Source: Pseudazoarcus pumilus
GTDB taxonomy: Bacteria; Pseudomonadota; Gammaproteobacteria; Burkholderiales; Rhodocyclaceae
Assembly: GCF_002872475.1 (NCBI RefSeq)
Contig: NZ_CP025682.1
Location: forward strand, 806,001 to 870,000
DNA: 64,000 bases
Direction: 5' to 3'
Positions 47,486-57,183 of the stretch are shown piece after piece; the stretch's first letter is position 1; the number at the start of each line of letters is the position of its first letter. The notes beneath the pieces were generated by a model, which worked only from the letters and a program-made list of their open reading frames with translations, searched no databases and had not been told where the DNA came from. A program made the position numbers and the translations under genes.

Positions 47486-48141
47486 CAGGAGGTTGCGGCG
47501 ATCTCGCGCAAGCGCGCAGGGTCGAGAAGTTCCACCTGTTCGCGCCCCAGGCGCACCAGCCCCTGGTCGGCGAAGCCGCCGAGCAGGCGGCTGACGATTT
47601 CGCGCACGCTGCCCAGCTCGTCGGCCAGTTGCTGGTGGGTGACGCGCAGCACGCGGCCCTTGCCCAGCAGCACGGCGGCCAGACGCTGGTCGAGGCGGCG
47701 GAAGGCGACTTCCTCGACCAGCTGCATCAGCCCGGCGATGCGCTCGGCGAACAGCCGGAAGACGAAATCGCGGAAGGGCGGCTCGGCCAGCAGTGTGTCG
47801 AAGCGGGTGGCCGGCAGCGCCATCAGCCGCACCGGGCCTTCGCTGACGCCGCGCGCGGTGTAGGGCGCGTGGCCCAGCAGGCAGGACGAGGACAGGATGC
47901 AGGTCTCGCCGGCAGTGACGCGGTACAGCGGCAGTTCACGGCCGTTGGGCGCGTGCTTGGTCACGCGGATGGCGCCGTCGAGTACGAAGGGGAAGCCCTC
48001 GCAGGGCTGGTGTTCGTCGAACAGCACCGCGCCGTCGGGTACGTCGATCCACTGCGCAGCCGCGAGCGTGTCGGCGACCAGCGATGCGGGCAGGGCGTCG
48101 AACACCGGGTAGAGCGCGTGCAGGGCTGCGTCGTCGCGCAT
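47485..48141 (-). CDS. Crp/Fnr-family transcriptional regulator
   Basis: 218 aa: cyclic-nucleotide-binding-like domain (PDGAVLFDEHQPCEGFPFVL) and winged helix with recognition helix ELGSVREIVSRLLGGF. The R-E-x-x-x-R pattern is that of Crp, which reads TGTGA, rather than Fnr with its TTGAT. The N-terminus lacks the Fnr Cys cluster, though Cys residues occur in PCEGF and ETCILSSSC. Signal unknown. Start lies five bases after the xth stop, so it may be read from the prlC-xth message too. Confidence 0.88.
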   Translation of the reverse strand: MRDDAALHALYPVFDALPASLVADTLAAAQWIDVPDGAVLFDEHQPCEGFPFVLDGAIRVTKHAPNGRELPLYRVTAGETCILSSSCLLGHAPYTARGVSEGPVRLMALPATRFDTLLAEPPFRDFVFRLFAERIAGLMQLVEEVAFRRLDQRLAAVLLGKGRVLRVTHQQLADELGSVREIVSRLLGGFADQGLVRLGREQVELLDPARLREIAATS

Positions 48142-48145
48142 CGGC

Positions 48146-48907
48146 TCACAGCGCCAGATCGACGAGCACCGGCGCGTGGTCGGAGGGTCGTTCGAGCTTG
48201 CGCGGCGCCTTGTCGATGGTGCATGCGGTGCACGCCTCGGCCAGCGTTGGCGTGAGCAGCACATGGTCGATGCGCAGGCCGTAGTTGCGCCGGAAAGCTC
48301 CCATGCGGTAGTCCCACCATGAGAAGCTCTGCTCCGGCTGCACGAACAGGCGGAAGGCGTCGTTGAGGCCCAGCGCCTCGATGCGGTAGAAGGCGGCGCG
48401 CTCGGGTTCGGAGACGTGGATCTCGTCGCTCCAGTCGGGATGGGCGTCGCGCTCGTCGGGGGCGATGTTGTAGTCGCCCACCAGTGCGAGCTTCGGATGG
48501 GCGGCGATTTCGTCCTTGAGCCAGGCGGTGAGCGCTTCGAGCCAGCGCAGCTTGTATTCGAACTTCTCCGAGCCGACCGCCTGGCCGTTGGGGAAATAGC
48601 CGCACACCACGCGCACGCCGTCGATGGTGGCGGCGATGACGCGCTTCTGCTCGTCCGCGAAGCCGGGAATGCCGCGCACCACGTCGGTCGCCTCACTGCG
48701 ACTGAGGATGGCGACCCCGTTGTAGGTCTTCTGCCCGTCGAACACGGCGCGGTAGCCGACCTCGGCCAGCGCCTCTGCGGGGAAGCCGGCGTCCTCGCAC
48801 TTGATCTCCTGCAGGCCCAGCGCGTCGGGCTGGTGCGTGGCCAGCCAGTCGAGGACGTGGGGCAGGCGGACCTTGAGCGAATTGACGTTCCAGGTGGCGA
48901 TCTTCAC
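48146..48907 (-). CDS. xth: Exodeoxyribonuclease III
   Basis: 253-aa AP endonuclease of base-excision repair: [29 protein letters not shown] (metal Glu), [22 protein letters not shown], and RIDHVLLTP with [10 protein letters not shown]. Starts at GTG overlapping the prlC stop (GTGA), so translation is coupled. Confidence 0.95.
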   Translation of the reverse strand: MKIATWNVNSLKVRLPHVLDWLATHQPDALGLQEIKCEDAGFPAEALAEVGYRAVFDGQKTYNGVAILSRSEATDVVRGIPGFADEQKRVIAATIDGVRVVCGYFPNGQAVGSEKFEYKLRWLEALTAWLKDEIAAHPKLALVGDYNIAPDERDAHPDWSDEIHVSEPERAAFYRIEALGLNDAFRLFVQPEQSFSWWDYRMGAFRRNYGLRIDHVLLTPTLAEACTACTIDKAPRKLERPSDHAPVLVDLAL

Positions 48908-50976
48908 GCCGCCACCATGCCGCTGTGGCGCAGCAAGGCGTCGACGCGCGGCTCGCGGCCACGGAAGGCCTTGAACGATTCGATCGCCGGGCGACTGCCG
49001 CCGACCGACAGGATCTCGCGCCAGAAGCGCTCGCCGGTGGCCGTATCGAGCACCGTACCGGCCTCGCCGCGCGCTTCCTCGAAGGCCTCGAAGGCGTCCG
49101 CCGAGAGGACCTCGGCCCACTTGTAGCTGTAGTAGCCGGCCGCGTAACCGCCCGCGAAGATGTGCGAGAAGCTGTGCGGGAAGCGGTGCCACTCGGGCGG
49201 CTGGATCACCGCGACCTCGCGGCGAACGTCGGCGAGCACCTGCATGACACGCTCGACCGGCACCGTGTCGCCTTCGGGTTCGAGCTGGCTGTGGATGAGC
49301 AGGTCGAACAGCGAGAACTCGATCTGGCGCACCGTCTGCATGCCGCTCTGGAAGTTCTTCGCCGCGACCATCTTGTCGAACAGCTCGCGTGGCAGCGGCT
49401 CGCCGCTGTCGACGTGGGCGCTCATGCCCGAGACCACGTCCCACTCCCAGCAGAAGTTCTCCATGAACTGGCTGGGAAGCTCCACCGCGTCCCACTCGAC
49501 GCCGTGGATGCCGGATACTGCGACTTCGTCGACCTGGGTGAGCAGGTGGTGCAGGCCGTGGCCGCACTCGTGGAACAGGGTCTGCACGTCGTCGTGCGAG
49601 AAGGTCGCCGGCCTTATTTGCGTACCCTGCGCCGATGGGCCGGAGAAATTGCACACCAGATAGGCGACCGGCGTCTGCACGCCCTCGCGCGCCTTCATGC
49701 GGCTGCGTGCCGAATCCATCCACGCGCCGCCGCGCTTGGTTTCGCGCGCGTGCAGGTCGAGATAGAACTGGCCGATGGTCGCGCCGTCGCGCTCGATGCG
49801 GAAGAAGCGCGCGTCCGCGTCCCACTTCGGTGCCTCGTCGGGGATGATGGCGACGCCGTACAGGCGCTGGATCACGCCGAACAGGCCATCGAGCACCCGC
49901 GGCTCGGGGAAGTACTGCTTGACCTCGTGCTCCGAGAAGGCATAGCGCGCCTGGCGCAGCTTCTCGGAGGCGTAGCCCACGTCCCACGGCTGCAGTTCGT
50001 CGATGCCCAGTTCGCGCGCGGCGAATTCGCGCAGTTCACGCAGATCGCGCTCGGCATGCGGTTTGGCCCTGGCGGCCAGATCGCGCAGGAAGTCGAGCAC
50101 CTGTTGCGGCGACTCGGCCATTTTCGGCACCAGCGATACCTCGGCGTGGTTGGCGTAGCCGAGCATCTTCGCTTCCTCGGCGCGTAGCGCGAGGATGCGG
50201 CCGATCAGCGGGCCGTTGTCGAGTTTCGCGTCACCGAATTCCGAGGCGCGCGTGGCGTAGGCGCGGTACATGCGCGCGCGCAGCTCGCGGTCGTCGGCGT
50301 ACTGCATTACCGGCATCCAGGACGGGAAATGCAGCGTGAACTTCCAGCTTTGCGGCCGTCCGGCCTTCTCGGCCGCGGCGCGCGCGGCGGCTACGTCGTC
50401 GGCCGGGATGCCGGCCAGCTGCGCCTCGTCGTCGATCCACTCGACATGGGCGTTGGTGGCGTCGAGCAGGTTCTCCTGGAACCTGGCGGAGAGCGCGGAC
50501 AGTTCTTCCTGGATCTGCTTGAAGCGCGGCTTGTCGGCGTCGGGCAACTCCGCCCCGGCCAGACGGAAGTCGCGCACCTCGTTGTCGAGGATGCGGCGGC
50601 GCACCGGCGACAGCGTGGCGTACTCGGTGCCTTCGCGGATGGCCTTGTACTTCTCGTACAGCGCCAGGTTCTGGCCCAGTTCGGCGTAGAAGCTCGAGAC
50701 CTCGGGCAGCATCGCGTTGTAAGCCTCGCGCCATTCGGGCACGTCGAACACGCTGTGCAGGTGGCCCACCACGCCCCAGGCGCGGCCCAGACGCTCGCCG
50801 GCCTCGGTCAGCGGCGCGACGAAGCCGTCCCAGGTGGGCGTGGCCGGGTCGGCCAGCTTCGCTTCGATCAGGCGACGGTTTTCGTCGATCAGTTCGCGGA
50901 TCGCCGGCGCGACGTGCTCGGGGCGGATCGCGTCGAAACGGGGCAGGGCGGTGAAGTCGAGCAGGGGGTTGGTCAT
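48904..50976 (-). CDS. prlC: Oligopeptidase A
   Basis: 690-aa M3 zinc peptidase that degrades signal peptides and other oligopeptides in the cytoplasm. Zinc motif [13 protein letters not shown] (HExGH), [16 protein letters not shown]. Start at 50976 (MTNPLLDF) follows GAGGAA; an upstream in-frame Met at 51009 gives an odd N-terminus. Confidence 0.95.
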   Translation of the reverse strand: MTNPLLDFTALPRFDAIRPEHVAPAIRELIDENRRLIEAKLADPATPTWDGFVAPLTEAGERLGRAWGVVGHLHSVFDVPEWREAYNAMLPEVSSFYAELGQNLALYEKYKAIREGTEYATLSPVRRRILDNEVRDFRLAGAELPDADKPRFKQIQEELSALSARFQENLLDATNAHVEWIDDEAQLAGIPADDVAAARAAAEKAGRPQSWKFTLHFPSWMPVMQYADDRELRARMYRAYATRASEFGDAKLDNGPLIGRILALRAEEAKMLGYANHAEVSLVPKMAESPQQVLDFLRDLAARAKPHAERDLRELREFAARELGIDELQPWDVGYASEKLRQARYAFSEHEVKQYFPEPRVLDGLFGVIQRLYGVAIIPDEAPKWDADARFFRIERDGATIGQFYLDLHARETKRGGAWMDSARSRMKAREGVQTPVAYLVCNFSGPSAQGTQIRPATFSHDDVQTLFHECGHGLHHLLTQVDEVAVSGIHGVEWDAVELPSQFMENFCWEWDVVSGMSAHVDSGEPLPRELFDKMVAAKNFQSGMQTVRQIEFSLFDLLIHSQLEPEGDTVPVERVMQVLADVRREVAVIQPPEWHRFPHSFSHIFAGGYAAGYYSYKWAEVLSADAFEAFEEARGEAGTVLDTATGERFWREILSVGGSRPAIESFKAFRGREPRVDALLRHSGMVAA

Positions 50977-51070
50977 GCGTTCCTCGGGTCGAAAAAAGAC
51001 GATGTCCATCGGACCGTCGCGTGCGGCGGCGGTTCGACGGACATTGTAGCGTTCGCGCCGCGGCGCGCGG

Positions 51071-51844
51071 CTATTCGACCAGATCGCGGTAGGCGTGCCA
51101 GGTGGCGTGGCCGAGCAACGGCAGCACCACGATCATGCCGATCATCAGCGTGGCGAAGCCGATCGCCACGAGGCCGACGATGATCGCCGCCCACAGCGCC
51201 ATCGCTTTCTGATTGGCAGCCACGGCGCGCATGCTCGTCATCGTCGCGGTGACGATGTCGCTGTCGCGATCCATCAGCATCGGGACGGCCACTACCGAAA
51301 GCGAGAACACCAGCGCGGCGACGGCGCCGCCGATCAGGACATAGATGGCAACGAAGTCCAGATACGCGGTTGACAGCAGCACTTCGCTGGCGAAGCCGCC
51401 GACGCCGGAAACGCTGCCGTCATAGAACAGCGCGAACAGGATCGCCGACAGGCGCTCCCAGGCGATCAGTGCGAAAGCGAGGAAGGAGCCGAAGAAGGCG
51501 AGCTGGTCGGCGTGTCCGCGCAGGCCGCCGAGCGACGCGAAGAAGCCGGTCGCCTCGCCCGCGTCGTGACGGCGCGAGATTTCGTACAGACCGGCCGCCG
51601 CCAGCGGCCCGATCAGCAGGAAGCCGGAAATGGCGGCCGTGAACAGATACGGCCGGTCCATCGTCGAGGCCAGGATGAAGGCGCCGGCGAGTGCGAACAC
51701 CACGCCGTAGGCGAGGCTGGCGACGAGGCTGTCGCGCATGTCCTGCCAGCCCTGTCGCAGCCAGAGCAGTACGTGTGCCGGTTCGACGCGTCGGATGTCG
51801 GGCAGATGGAAATGGTGGTCCAGTGAGTGCAGCGGCTTGTCCAT
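51071..51844 (-). CDS. DUF2189 integral membrane protein
   Basis: 257 aa with six or so membrane helices, beginning after RRVEPAHVLLWLRQGWQDM, which is the DUF2189 signature. Functions are unknown; members often sit near cytochrome oxidase or c-type cytochrome genes. Strong AGGAGG ribosome binding site. Confidence 0.85.
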   Translation of the reverse strand: MDKPLHSLDHHFHLPDIRRVEPAHVLLWLRQGWQDMRDSLVASLAYGVVFALAGAFILASTMDRPYLFTAAISGFLLIGPLAAAGLYEISRRHDAGEATGFFASLGGLRGHADQLAFFGSFLAFALIAWERLSAILFALFYDGSVSGVGGFASEVLLSTAYLDFVAIYVLIGGAVAALVFSLSVVAVPMLMDRDSDIVTATMTSMRAVAANQKAMALWAAIIVGLVAIGFATLMIGMIVVLPLLGHATWHAYRDLVE

Positions 51845-51944
51845 GCGATCCTCCTGCGTACGTGAAGGTCGGAGCGAGGGCGATGGCCCTCGCTCTCAGC
51901 ATAGAACGTGCAATGGCAATTGCAGGGGTCGGAAAACGCGCAGA

Positions 51945-53195
51945 TCAGGCAGGGCGCCACACGTTGCGGCAGCGCGTCTCGCGCAGCAGCGAACCCGCGA
52001 TCACGCCGCTGACGGCGACGGCGACAAGCAGCGCCAGTGCCGGCGTGAAGGTGTCGGGGACGTACTGGCGCACGCCGGCCACGGTGGTGCCGTCCCAGCC
52101 GTGGTCCATGATCAGTCCGACCACCGGTTGCAGGATCGAGGCCGAGACGAAGCCGCCCATGTTGACGACGCTGGTACTCATGCCCGACAGGTGGGGCGGA
52201 TTGACCTCCTTGACGCAGGCCCAGGACAGCGTGAAGGCCGCCGTGGTCACACCCATCAGTGCGAACAGCACAAGACTGGCGGCGAGCGGCATGCGCACGC
52301 CCGACAGCCACACCAGCCAGATCGCCACACAGGCCGCACCGGTGGCGACCAGCACCGGCTTGCGTCGGCCGATGCGGTCGGAGAGCGTGCCGATGGCCAG
52401 GCAGCCGCAGGCGAAGCCGGCGAACAGCAGCGAGATGTGGTTGGCGGCGTCGATACGCGACAGTTCATGCACCGACATCAGATACGGCGTGGCCCACAGC
52501 CCGCCGAAGGCGAAGAAACTGCCGCACAGGCCGAAATTGACGAAGACCGCCGGCCAGGTCAGCCGATTCCGGAGCACCGTCAGCAGGCCTTCGAGAATCG
52601 CCGTGCGGTCGAAGCGCGGGCGTCCCTCGCGCGGTGCCTCGCGCACCAGGAACCAGGTGGCCACGACCAGCGCGAGCGAGATTGCGGCGGTGGCGAGAAA
52701 GGCCGTGCGCCACGAAGTCGCCGCCGACAGGGCCGCCAGCGGCGTGCCGGCGAGCATCGAGCCGGCGTTGCCGAGCAGCATCGCCAGGCCGACCATGCTG
52801 GCGAAGCGGTTCTCCGGGTACCACAGCGCGATGAGCTTGAGCATCGCGACGAAGACCACCGCCACGCCCAGACCGGTGACGGTGCGCCCGATCATCGCCA
52901 CGCTCAGATCGGGTGCGAGCGCGAACAGCGCACTGCCGGCCGCGGCAAGCAGGCCGCCGCCGAGCAGCGTGTGGCGCGGCCCGACCGTGTCGACGAGGAT
53001 GCCGGTGGGAATCTGCACCAGCGCATAGACGTAGAAATAGGTCGCCGCGAGCACGCCCAGCGAGGCGGCCGTGGTGCCGAACGCGCTGGCCAGATCCTGC
53101 GCCACACCGGCCGGCGCGAAGCGGTGGAAGAAGGACAGCATGTAGGCCGCGATCACCACCGCCAGGGCGAGATTGCGGCCGGTAGCGCCCGTCAT
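51945..53195 (-). CDS. Major facilitator superfamily transporter
   Basis: 416 aa with twelve predicted helices. RFAPAGVAQDLASAFG, GILVDTVGPRHTLLGGG and SDRIGRRKPVLV are MFS loop motifs. Substrate unknown. It starts ten bases after purC in the same direction, so it is probably co-transcribed; a role in purine or nucleobase transport is only a guess. Confidence 0.88.
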   Translation of the reverse strand: MTGATGRNLALAVVIAAYMLSFFHRFAPAGVAQDLASAFGTTAASLGVLAATYFYVYALVQIPTGILVDTVGPRHTLLGGGLLAAAGSALFALAPDLSVAMIGRTVTGLGVAVVFVAMLKLIALWYPENRFASMVGLAMLLGNAGSMLAGTPLAALSAATSWRTAFLATAAISLALVVATWFLVREAPREGRPRFDRTAILEGLLTVLRNRLTWPAVFVNFGLCGSFFAFGGLWATPYLMSVHELSRIDAANHISLLFAGFACGCLAIGTLSDRIGRRKPVLVATGAACVAIWLVWLSGVRMPLAASLVLFALMGVTTAAFTLSWACVKEVNPPHLSGMSTSVVNMGGFVSASILQPVVGLIMDHGWDGTTVAGVRQYVPDTFTPALALLVAVAVSGVIAGSLLRETRCRNVWRPA

Positions 53196-53205
53196 CGCGC
53201 GCGAC

Positions 53206-54141
53206 TCAGTCGAGCGTCTTGCCGGTCAGGCGCTCGTAGGCCTCGCGGTACTTGGCGGCGGTCTTTTCGATGACCTCGGGCGGCAGATGCGGCGCCGGCG
53301 GCGTCTTGTCCCAGTCCAGGGTCTCGAGGTAGTCGCGCACGAACTGCTTGTCGAAGGACGGCGGATTGATGCCGACCTGGTAGCTGTCGGCCGGCCAGAA
53401 GCGCGACGAATCCGGCGTGAGCGCCTCGTCGATGAGATGCAGCGTGCCCGCGGCGTCGATGCCGAATTCGAACTTGGTGTCGGCGATGATGATGCCCTGC
53501 TTGCGCGCGTGGAAGGCCGCTTCCATGTACAGCGCGATGGCTGCCACGCGGGCCTGCTCCGCCAGTTGCGTGCCGGTCCTGCCGGTGCCTTCGAGTGCGC
53601 CGGCGAGCGCCTTGTCGCAGGCCGCGCAAGCCTGTTCGATGGAAATGTTCTCGTCGTGGTCGCCCACCTCGGCCTTGGTGGCCGGCGTGAACAGCGGGAT
53701 CGGGAACTGGGTGGCCTGCTGCAGGCCCGGCGGCAGTTCGATGCCGCACACCGCACCCGTGGCCTGATAGTCCTTCCAGCCCGAGCCGGCGAGATAGCCG
53801 CGCACCACCGCCTCGATGGGCAGCGGCACGAGGCGCTTGACCACCAGCGCGCGATCGCGCACCTGCTCGCGCTCGTTTTCGGCGACGACGGATTCGGGGT
53901 CGATGCCGGTGAGCTGGTTGGGCACGATGCGCGCGAGCCGCTCGAACCAGAAGGCCGAGGTGGCGGTGAGCACGCGGCCCTTGTCGGGGATCGGGTCGGG
54001 CAGGACCACGTCGAAGGCCGAGAGCCGATCGGTGGTGACGATGAGCAGGCGGTCGGAGTCGACGGCGTAGATGTCGCGCACCTTGCCGCGTGCGACGAGC
54101 GGCAGGCTTTCGATCGTGGATTCGTACATCGGGGTGGCCAC
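53206..54141 (-). CDS. purC: SAICAR synthase
   Basis: 311 aa; ATP-dependent joining of aspartate to CAIR in purine synthesis. [67 protein letters not shown]. Long (yeast-type) form. Start is GTG 54141 with GGAG upstream; ATG at 54129 is the alternative. Confidence 0.97.
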   Translation of the reverse strand: MATPMYESTIESLPLVARGKVRDIYAVDSDRLLIVTTDRLSAFDVVLPDPIPDKGRVLTATSAFWFERLARIVPNQLTGIDPESVVAENEREQVRDRALVVKRLVPLPIEAVVRGYLAGSGWKDYQATGAVCGIELPPGLQQATQFPIPLFTPATKAEVGDHDENISIEQACAACDKALAGALEGTGRTGTQLAEQARVAAIALYMEAAFHARKQGIIIADTKFEFGIDAAGTLHLIDEALTPDSSRFWPADSYQVGINPPSFDKQFVRDYLETLDWDKTPPAPHLPPEVIEKTAAKYREAYERLTGKTLD

Positions 54142-54202
54142 GGCGGGAAAACTCCGGTCGGGGAAATCCGGCGATTATACGCGCCGCCCGCAGCGCGGGC
54201 GA

Positions 54203-55501
54203 TCAGCCGCCGTGCTTCTCCTCGGCGGCCAGGCGGCGGCGCATGCGCCGCATGCCGGTGTAGACCAGCACGGCGATGACCGGGATCGCCACCGCCGTGA
54301 CCGTCTCGGCCGTGAGCGGCGCGATGCGCTCGCCCAGGCCCTTGGCGAGATAGTGCACGAGCTGCGAACCGTAGTAGGTGATGGCCGCGACCGACAGCCC
54401 TTCGACGGTCTCCTGCAGGCGCAGCTGCAGGCGGGCGCGCCGGTTCATCTGTTCGAGCAGTTGCTGATTCTGGCGCTCGAGTTCGACTTCGACGCGCGTG
54501 CGCAGCAGCAGCGCGTTGCGTGCGATGCGGTCGGACAGATCCTCCTGGCGGCGGGCGATGGTCTCGCAGGTGTCCATCGCCGGCTGCAGGCGCCGCTCCA
54601 TGAACTCGCGCAGGGTCGGAAAGCCGGTCACGCGGATCTCGCGCAATTCGTCGATGCGCAGCTTCACCATCGCCCAGTAGGCCGCGCCGGCGCCGAAGCG
54701 GTAGGTGGTGGTCGCCACCGACTGCTCGACGTCGGCGGCCAGTCGCGTGAGCCGCCCGAGCACGCGCTGTTCGCCTTCGTGGGTTTCGGCGCGTCCCATG
54801 CGGCGCACCAGATCGGCCAGCTCGTCCTCGGCGCGCGAGAGCAGGCGCGCGACCTGCTTGGCGACCGGGAATGCGAGCAGGCCGATCACGCGGTAGGTCT
54901 CGATCTCGAGCAGGCGCTGCACGCTGCGCCCGGTCTGACGCGGGGTCAGCGACTGGCTGACGAGCAGAAAGCGCGAGAAGCCGTCCTCGCCGATGTGAAA
55001 ATCGGTAAACACCCAGCCCGCGCCGTGCGAGAGCTTGGACACCACCATCTGTGCGGTGCCGGCCAGATGCTGCGCCACGAGCTGCTCTGGGTCGAGCTCG
55101 TCGGACGGGCGCACGACGACGTGGGTCGCCACCAGCAACTGACCGGGAATCGCGTTGCGCCAGGCCGCGGGAATGGCCAGCAGCGCATGGTCGTCGCGCA
55201 ACTCGCCGGCCTCGCCGCGGCGGAAGAAGGTATAGCTCGAGAATTCGTTGTGCCGTTCCCACTTGAAGCGCAACTCGCCGGCGTCGAGGAAGACGTGGCC
55301 GGACTCGCAGTCCGGCGCCGGGAGGCCCAGTTGTGCAGCCAGCTCGGCGATGTGACGCGGCTCGCGTCCGGCGCTGCCATCGTGGTGCACGAAGGCCAGG
55401 TAGGTCACGGCCTCGGGCGAGTGCATCGGCACCGGCGGGCGCGCGTGGACTTCGTTGCTGAGCGTATGGCGCAGCGGGTGTTCGTCGAACGGCAGGGGCA
55501 T
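54203..55501 (-). CDS. DUF3422 membrane-anchored protein
   Basis: 432 aa; starts LPFDEHPLRHTLSNEVHARP, the signature of the family. Long coiled coil (about 330-380) and two C-terminal membrane helices (VAAITYYGSQLVHYLA and VAIPVIAVLVYTGM). Frequent in Rhodocyclales and related groups; function unknown. Start at 55501 from the family; divergent from the glycosyltransferase operon. Confidence 0.88.
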   Translation of the reverse strand: MPLPFDEHPLRHTLSNEVHARPPVPMHSPEAVTYLAFVHHDGSAGREPRHIAELAAQLGLPAPDCESGHVFLDAGELRFKWERHNEFSSYTFFRRGEAGELRDDHALLAIPAAWRNAIPGQLLVATHVVVRPSDELDPEQLVAQHLAGTAQMVVSKLSHGAGWVFTDFHIGEDGFSRFLLVSQSLTPRQTGRSVQRLLEIETYRVIGLLAFPVAKQVARLLSRAEDELADLVRRMGRAETHEGEQRVLGRLTRLAADVEQSVATTTYRFGAGAAYWAMVKLRIDELREIRVTGFPTLREFMERRLQPAMDTCETIARRQEDLSDRIARNALLLRTRVEVELERQNQQLLEQMNRRARLQLRLQETVEGLSVAAITYYGSQLVHYLAKGLGERIAPLTAETVTAVAIPVIAVLVYTGMRRMRRRLAAEEKHGG

Positions 55502-55510
55502 GGGTTCGGG

Positions 55511-55540
55511 TTCTGGCCGGTATGCGGTTGCGCCTATAAT
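55511..55540 (+). promoter_or_regulatory. Possible promoter of the glycosyltransferase operon
   Basis: A perfect TATAAT at 55535-55540; the best -35 is TTCTGG at 55511-55516, 18 bases away, which is weak. Lies in the 144-base gap between the divergent DUF3422 and glycosyltransferase genes. Confidence 0.35.
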
Positions 55541-55645
55541 AACGTCCGGGCTTGATGTTTGATTGATTGTGGCGCGAGCATACTCGCACGTCGTCCGGCC
55601 GGCAGCTTGCCGATCGGGATTCGCCGCCAACTCCGTGAGCCGCAT

Positions 55646-56431
55646 GTGACCACCGAAACCGCCCACGCATACGACTCCAATGCCGGCCGAGCGGCCACCC
55701 CCCGTGGGGCGGCCGTTCCGTTTTTGAGCGTCGTGATTCCCGCCTTCAACGAAGTCGACAACGTCGGCACGTTGGTGGCCGAAATCGCCGCGGCGCTGAC
55801 TGACGTCGCGGGTGGCTTCGAGATCGTCGTCGTCGACGACGCCAGTGTCGACGGCACTGCCCAGACGCTGCGCGCGCTCGGTCATCCTGCCTTGCACCCG
55901 GTTTTTCATCGAATGAACTGCGGCCAGAGCGCGGCGGTGGCGAGCGGCTTTCATGCTGCGCGCGGCCAGTGGGTGGCGACGCTCGACGGCGACGGGCAGA
56001 ACGACCCGGCCGACCTGCCGGCGATGCTCGAGCGCGCGATCGCGGAAGGTGCAGACTGCGTCACCGGTGTGCGCCGGCGGCGGCGCGACAACCTCGTGCG
56101 CAGGTTATCGTCTCGCGTGGCCAATCGCTTCCGTGACTGGATCACGGGTGATCGCGTCACCGACAGCGGCTGTGGGGTGCGCGTGGTGCGCCGCACCGCG
56201 CTGGCCGAGGTGCCGGTGTTCAACGGCATGCACCGCTTCCTGCCGACGCTGCTGCGCGCTCAGGGTTTCAGCGTGGTCGAGCATGAGGTCAATCACCGCG
56301 AGCGCCGCACCGGCGTGTCGAAATACGGTGTGGGCAATCGTTTGTGGCGCGGTATTCGCGACTGCTTCGGTGTGCGCTGGTATGCGCGTCGCGCGGTGCG
56401 TGCCGAGCGCATCGAGCGGGAGGACGGATGA
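55646..56431 (+). CDS. Family 2 glycosyltransferase (DPM1-like)
   Basis: 261 aa: LSVVIPAFNEVDNVGTLVAE, VVDDASVDGTAQTL, TLDGDGQNDPADLP (DxD) and VTDSGCGVRVVRR, typical of polyprenyl-phosphate sugar transferases. No membrane segments. Start uncertain: GTG 55646 is chosen; an earlier TTG at 55559 would add a strange N-terminus. Followed by TVP38 and ArnT-like genes with four-base overlaps, so it likely charges a lipid carrier used by the ArnT-like protein. Confidence 0.85.
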   Translation: MTTETAHAYDSNAGRAATPRGAAVPFLSVVIPAFNEVDNVGTLVAEIAAALTDVAGGFEIVVVDDASVDGTAQTLRALGHPALHPVFHRMNCGQSAAVASGFHAARGQWVATLDGDGQNDPADLPAMLERAIAEGADCVTGVRRRRRDNLVRRLSSRVANRFRDWITGDRVTDSGCGVRVVRRTALAEVPVFNGMHRFLPTLLRAQGFSVVEHEVNHRERRTGVSKYGVGNRLWRGIRDCFGVRWYARRAVRAERIEREDG

Positions 56432-57183
56432 AGGGCGAGGAAATCTCCAAACCGTCGCCCGCCACGGCGGAGCAGCGTTCTCCATCGTCGTCGCTGGATC
56501 CGGCGTTTCAGGCCGAATTGCAGCGCGCTGCGCGAGCAGGTACGCGCAAGCTGCTGATCCTGATCGGCATTGCGGTGATGCTGTTCGTGCTGCTCGAGTT
56601 CACGCCCGCCGGCGAGCGCGTGCGTGACTGGCCGGCGCTCTACGAACTGATGGCCGGTGGCGACGGCGAGGCCGCGCTGTGGTTCGTCGGCGTGACCATC
56701 GCGCTGATGATGGCGGGCACGCCGCGGCTGCTGTTCTACGCGCTGGGCGGTTTCGCCTTCGGCTTCTGGTCCGGCCTCGCCCTGGCGCTGGTGGCGAGCC
56801 TGATTGCCTCGTGGCTGGTCTTCCGCATCGCCCGCTGGGGCGGCCGTGACTGGCTGCGTCGGCGTTTCGGCGGACACCGTTTGTTCGCGCGCATCGTCGG
56901 CACCCGACCGACCGCGTTGTCGGTCGCACTGGTGCGCTGCCTGCCGGTGAGCAACCTGGTCATCAATCTGGCGCTGGCGATGAGCCGCGTGCGCTCTCGT
57001 GCCTTCGTGCTCGGCACGCTGCTTGGCTTTCTGCCGCAGGGCGTGGTCGCGGTTCTTCTGGGGGCCGGCATCGCCGACGAGGTGGCGTGGCAAGGCGCGG
57101 TCCAGCTCGTGGCGGCCGCGCTCATCGTGCTCTTGCTGTTCGTCTTCGCCTTGCTCCGCCGGCGCAATGAGGGCGCGCGATGA
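56428..57183 (+). CDS. TVP38/TMEM64-family membrane protein
   Basis: 251 aa with six helices and the VTT-domain core AGTPRLLFYALGGFAFGFWSG, RTPAL-like TRPTALSVALVRCLPVSNLVINL. DedA-superfamily proteins move lipids or ions across the membrane; here it sits between two sugar-lipid enzymes. Overlaps both neighbours by four bases. Confidence 0.87.
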   Translation: MKGEEISKPSPATAEQRSPSSSLDPAFQAELQRAARAGTRKLLILIGIAVMLFVLLEFTPAGERVRDWPALYELMAGGDGEAALWFVGVTIALMMAGTPRLLFYALGGFAFGFWSGLALALVASLIASWLVFRIARWGGRDWLRRRFGGHRLFARIVGTRPTALSVALVRCLPVSNLVINLALAMSRVRSRAFVLGTLLGFLPQGVVAVLLGAGIADEVAWQGAVQLVAAALIVLLLFVFALLRRRNEGAR

